Below, in pieces: positions 61,775 through 64,000 of a stretch of 64,000 nucleotides of DNA (the first letter of the stretch is position 1; the number at the start of each line of letters is the position of its first letter). Under the pieces are notes generated by a model, which worked only from the letters and a program-made list of their open reading frames with translations, was not told the DNA's origin and made no database searches. The translations under genes and the position numbers were made by a program. Source of the DNA: CAYNFH01 sp964396385 (GTDB taxonomy: Bacteria; Armatimonadota; Chthonomonadetes; Chthonomonadales; CAJBBX01); NCBI GenBank assembly GCA_964396385.1, contig CAYNFH010000001.1, positions 1 through 64,000 of the forward strand, given 5' to 3'.

Positions 61775-61930
61775 GGCGGAGATTGAGATCAGAAATCTCC
61801 GCCGTAAGTGGGTGATGGTCATTTCGCCAAGTCCCCCCAGATCCCTGCTCGGCCGGTGGCGGGCGCTTTGCGTTCCCCTGGCAGCGCGCGGCAGGGGAAT
61901 ACCCCGCCGGAGATTAATCTGACGGAGATT
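61775..61930. promoter_or_regulatory. Control region with stacked inverted and direct repeats
   Basis: GGCGGAGATT-N9-AATCTCCGCC (61775-61803) is a perfect 10-bp inverted repeat. TTCCCCTG-N11-CAGGGGAA (61873-61899) is a second. CGGAGATT recurs as direct repeats at 61908-61915 and 61923-61930. The last copy ends 24 bases before the PQQ dehydrogenase start. The shared CGGAGATT core suggests one regulator binding several sites between the divergent genes. Confidence 0.55.
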
Positions 61931-61954
61931 ACGGTACGTGGAGAGGAACCGTCG

Positions 61955-64000
61955 ATGAGACTTGGCCTGTGGATGCCGGCCGTCCTGTTCGGAGTCTTGC
62001 TTGTATTAGCCCGTGCGCCGGTGGCAACGCAAACCCCGGCCGGGCCGGCGCCGGCGGAGAGCCAGACCGAATGGGCGTACTATGGCGGTACACCTGACGG
62101 AACCCGCTATTCGCCGCTGACGCAGATCAACCCGGCCAACGTCACTCAGCTTCAGATCGCGTGGACGTACGACTCCGGCGAGGGGCCGGGCGGCACGCAG
62201 TGCCAGCCGCTGGTGACCGGCGGCGTGCTCTACGGCGTAACGCCGAACCACAACGTAGTCGCGCTGGACGCAGCGACCGGGAAGCCTTTCTGGAAGTTCG
62301 AGTCCGGCATCATCGGGCAGGGCCCTAACCGCGGCCTCGCTTACTGGACGGATGGCAGCGAGCGGCGCATATTCGCAGCGGTCACGCAGTTTGTCTATGC
62401 GCTGGATGCCGCAACCGGCAAACCGATCCCTAGCTTCGGGAGGAACGCGAGGATCGACCTGCGGGAAGGCGTGGGGCGCGACCCGGCCAAGCAGTCCATC
62501 ATCCTGACCACGCCGGGCGTAGTTTATAAAGATCTGCTCATTGTGGGCGGGCGGGTGTCCGAAGGGCTGCCGTGCACCCCCGGCGACATCCGTGCGTACG
62601 ATGTCCGCACCGGTCAGATGCGGTGGTCGTTCCACACCATCCCGCACCCGGGCGAGTTCGGGTACAAGACGTGGCCGAAGCTCTCCTGGAAGGTCAACGG
62701 CTCGGCCAACAACTGGGCCGGGATGACCGTGGACGCTGCGCGCGGGCTGGTGTTCGCGCCGACCGGCTCCGCCGCCGCCGACTTCTACGGCGCGGACCGG
62801 TTGGGCGACGACCTCTTTGCGAACTGCGAGCTCGTGCTCGACGCAAACACGGGCAAGCGCGTGTGGCACTTCCAGGCCGTCAAGCACGACCTCTGGGACC
62901 GCGACCTCCCGTCGCCGCCCGCCCTGGTCCGCGTCAAGCGCGGGCGCCGATGGGTGGACGCGGTGGCGCAGACCACCAAGAGCGGGCACGTCTACCTCTT
63001 CGAGCGCAGCAGCGGAAAGCCGCTCTTCCCCATCGCCTACAAGCGGTATCCACCCAGCGACACGCCGGGCGAGGTGGCGGCCAAGACCCAGCCGCTGCCC
63101 ACCCGGCCGGCGCCGTTCGCCCGGCAGGTGCTGACGGAGGACATGCTCACCAACCGGACACCCGAGGCGCACCAGTGGGCCTTGGAGAAGTTCCGGACGT
63201 TTCATGGCGGCACGCAGTTCGTGCCGTTTCGGGTAGACCAGGAGACCATCATCTTCCCCGGCTTTGACGGGGGCGCGGAGTGGGGCGGACCTGCGTTCGA
63301 CCCGGACACGGGGCTCCTGTACGTGAACGCGAACGAGATGGCCTGGACGTCCCACCTGGCCAGGAACGATGTCGCCCGGACGGCGCGGCAGCTCTACCTC
63401 CACAACTGCGGCAACTGCCACGGCGACACCCTGGCCGGGTCGCCGCCCCAGCTTCCCAAGCTACTGAACATGGGACCGAAGTGGGACATCGCCGCCATTA
63501 CCAAGATCACGCGCCAAGGCGCCGGCCGCATGCCCAGCTTCCCCAATCTTTCCGATGCGGACGTGAGGGCGGTGGCGGAGTACGTCCTGACCGGGCAGAG
63601 CAAGCCCATCGACTCAGACGAGCCGGCGGAGGTGACGCAGGACTACCGCTTCACGGGCTACCGCAAGTTCCTGGACCCCGACGGCTACCCGGCCATCGCG
63701 CCGCCCTGGGGCACCCTCAGCGCCATCAACCTGAACACCGGCGAGTATGCCTGGAAGGTCCCGCTCGGGGAGTATCCAGAACTGGCGGCCAAAGGGATGA
63801 AAGATACCGGCAGCGAGAGCTACGGCGGTCCGGTGGTGACCGCGGGCGGGCTCCTCTTCATCGCCGCGACGAACTACGACCGTAAGCTCCGGGCATTCGA
63901 CAAGGGCACGGGCAAGCTGCTCTGGGAGACGACGCTACCTTACTCCGCCAATGCGACGCCCGCGGTCTACATGGCCGGAGGACGCGAGTTTGTGGTGGTA
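61955..64000 (+). CDS. PQQ-dependent dehydrogenase with inserted cytochrome c domain (partial)
   Basis: GAGAGGAA precedes the ATG. A signal peptide (LWMPAVLFGVLLVLARAPVA) leads to an eight-bladed quinoprotein propeller: EWAYYGGTPDGTRYSPLTQINPANVTQLQIAW, VVALDAATGKPFWKFE, YKDLLIVGGRVSEGLPCTPGDIRAYDVRTGQMRWSFHTIPHPGEFGY, VWHFQAVKHDLWDRDLPSPP. An inserted c-type haem motif, C485-x-x-C488-H489 in HNCGNCHGDTLAG, with a distal Met in GRMPSF, can take electrons from PQQ directly. The family includes periplasmic glucose-type dehydrogenases; the substrate is a sugar or alcohol. The frame is open to the window edge (682 codons), and only the last blade is missing. Confidence 0.93.
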   Translation, partial: MRLGLWMPAVLFGVLLVLARAPVATQTPAGPAPAESQTEWAYYGGTPDGTRYSPLTQINPANVTQLQIAWTYDSGEGPGGTQCQPLVTGGVLYGVTPNHNVVALDAATGKPFWKFESGIIGQGPNRGLAYWTDGSERRIFAAVTQFVYALDAATGKPIPSFGRNARIDLREGVGRDPAKQSIILTTPGVVYKDLLIVGGRVSEGLPCTPGDIRAYDVRTGQMRWSFHTIPHPGEFGYKTWPKLSWKVNGSANNWAGMTVDAARGLVFAPTGSAAADFYGADRLGDDLFANCELVLDANTGKRVWHFQAVKHDLWDRDLPSPPALVRVKRGRRWVDAVAQTTKSGHVYLFERSSGKPLFPIAYKRYPPSDTPGEVAAKTQPLPTRPAPFARQVLTEDMLTNRTPEAHQWALEKFRTFHGGTQFVPFRVDQETIIFPGFDGGAEWGGPAFDPDTGLLYVNANEMAWTSHLARNDVARTARQLYLHNCGNCHGDTLAGSPPQLPKLLNMGPKWDIAAITKITRQGAGRMPSFPNLSDADVRAVAEYVLTGQSKPIDSDEPAEVTQDYRFTGYRKFLDPDGYPAIAPPWGTLSAINLNTGEYAWKVPLGEYPELAAKGMKDTGSESYGGPVVTAGGLLFIAATNYDRKLRAFDKGTGKLLWETTLPYSANATPAVYMAGGREFVVV

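Noticed and set aside
62006..63421. Minus-strand open frame of 471 codons
   Set aside because: Antisense to the PQQ dehydrogenase, whose motifs and haem site are unmistakable.

Overview
The window is GC-rich bacterial chromosome carrying many secreted-protein genes and an unusually large number of broken genes. The gene set suggests a soil or biofilm heterotroph: BNR/VPS10-type beta-propellers, a PQQ dehydrogenase with an inserted cytochrome c, a ThuA/GH42-like hydrolase, mannonate dehydratase, HpcH aldolase, DUF4058, FRG, DUF2891, a TIGR03067 remnant, a CHAT protease with a CHASE2 sensor, and an ECF42-type sigma factor. This fits Acidobacteriota, Armatimonadota or a related phylum. No rRNA or tRNA is visible, so taxonomy is an inference. 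A run of 10 Ns (50482-50491) marks a scaffold gap, so this is draft or metagenomic sequence and some frameshifts could be assembly errors.

Layout. 1-339: partial BNR propeller gene. 520-3409: a minus-strand ECF42 module (truncated YCII/DGPF gene, sigma factor, intact YCII gene, two VOC genes), with matching promoter-like boxes before both YCII genes. 3658-5924: FRG-domain protein, a small unknown, and a DUF6036 nucleotidyltransferase overlapping a small partner. 6022-11488: a GH32 levanase with its middle deleted, an S74 autocleaving surface protein, a truncated copy of the VPS10-like gene, a ceramidase-like hydrolase, DUF4058 and fragments. 11565-17030: three consecutive exported proteins (trypsin-tachylectin, Fn3-like, parallel beta-helix). 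17337-29515: large VPS10-like protein, HOT-type alcohol dehydrogenase, esterase, MmcQ/YjbR, a sugar-acid catabolic set (mannonate dehydratase, HpcH aldolase, aldo/keto reductase), an unknown, and a PAS histidine kinase. 29568-35897: GH42-like giant hydrolase, AAA/DUF4143 ATPase, a frameshifted sugar-binding protein. 36263-43702: TPR-CHAT protease convergent with a FecR-like plus CHASE2 pair. 43899-51306: broken threonine dehydratase, RidA, TIM-barrel isomerase, class C serine hydrolase, a frameshifted unknown, two phosphotransferases, an exported GyrI-like protein. 51307-53840: a decayed, repeat-rich restriction/toxin-antitoxin area (DUF559, orphan HicB, hsdM relic, P-loop kinase). 53932-64000: double YCII protein, MFS transporter, HAF-repeat protein, TIGR03067 relic, DUF2891, a cyclase-ATPase-TPR regulator, and a PQQ dehydrogenase running off the end.

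Cross-cutting themes. (1) Short 7-8 bp tandem repeats are scattered through the window. One type, TTCAGGCG, sits 16-19 bases before the start codon of three unlinked genes in the same orientation. (2) A palindromic repeat (GTCATTCCGA...TCGGAATGAC) occurs in two full copies and one half copy; one full copy lies inside the VPS10-like reading frame. (3) Duplicate-and-decay is common: VPS10-like, threonine dehydratase C-termini, YCII, VOC and phosphotransferase fragments. (4) The most system-like unit is the exported TPR-CHAT / FecR-like / CHASE2 set.
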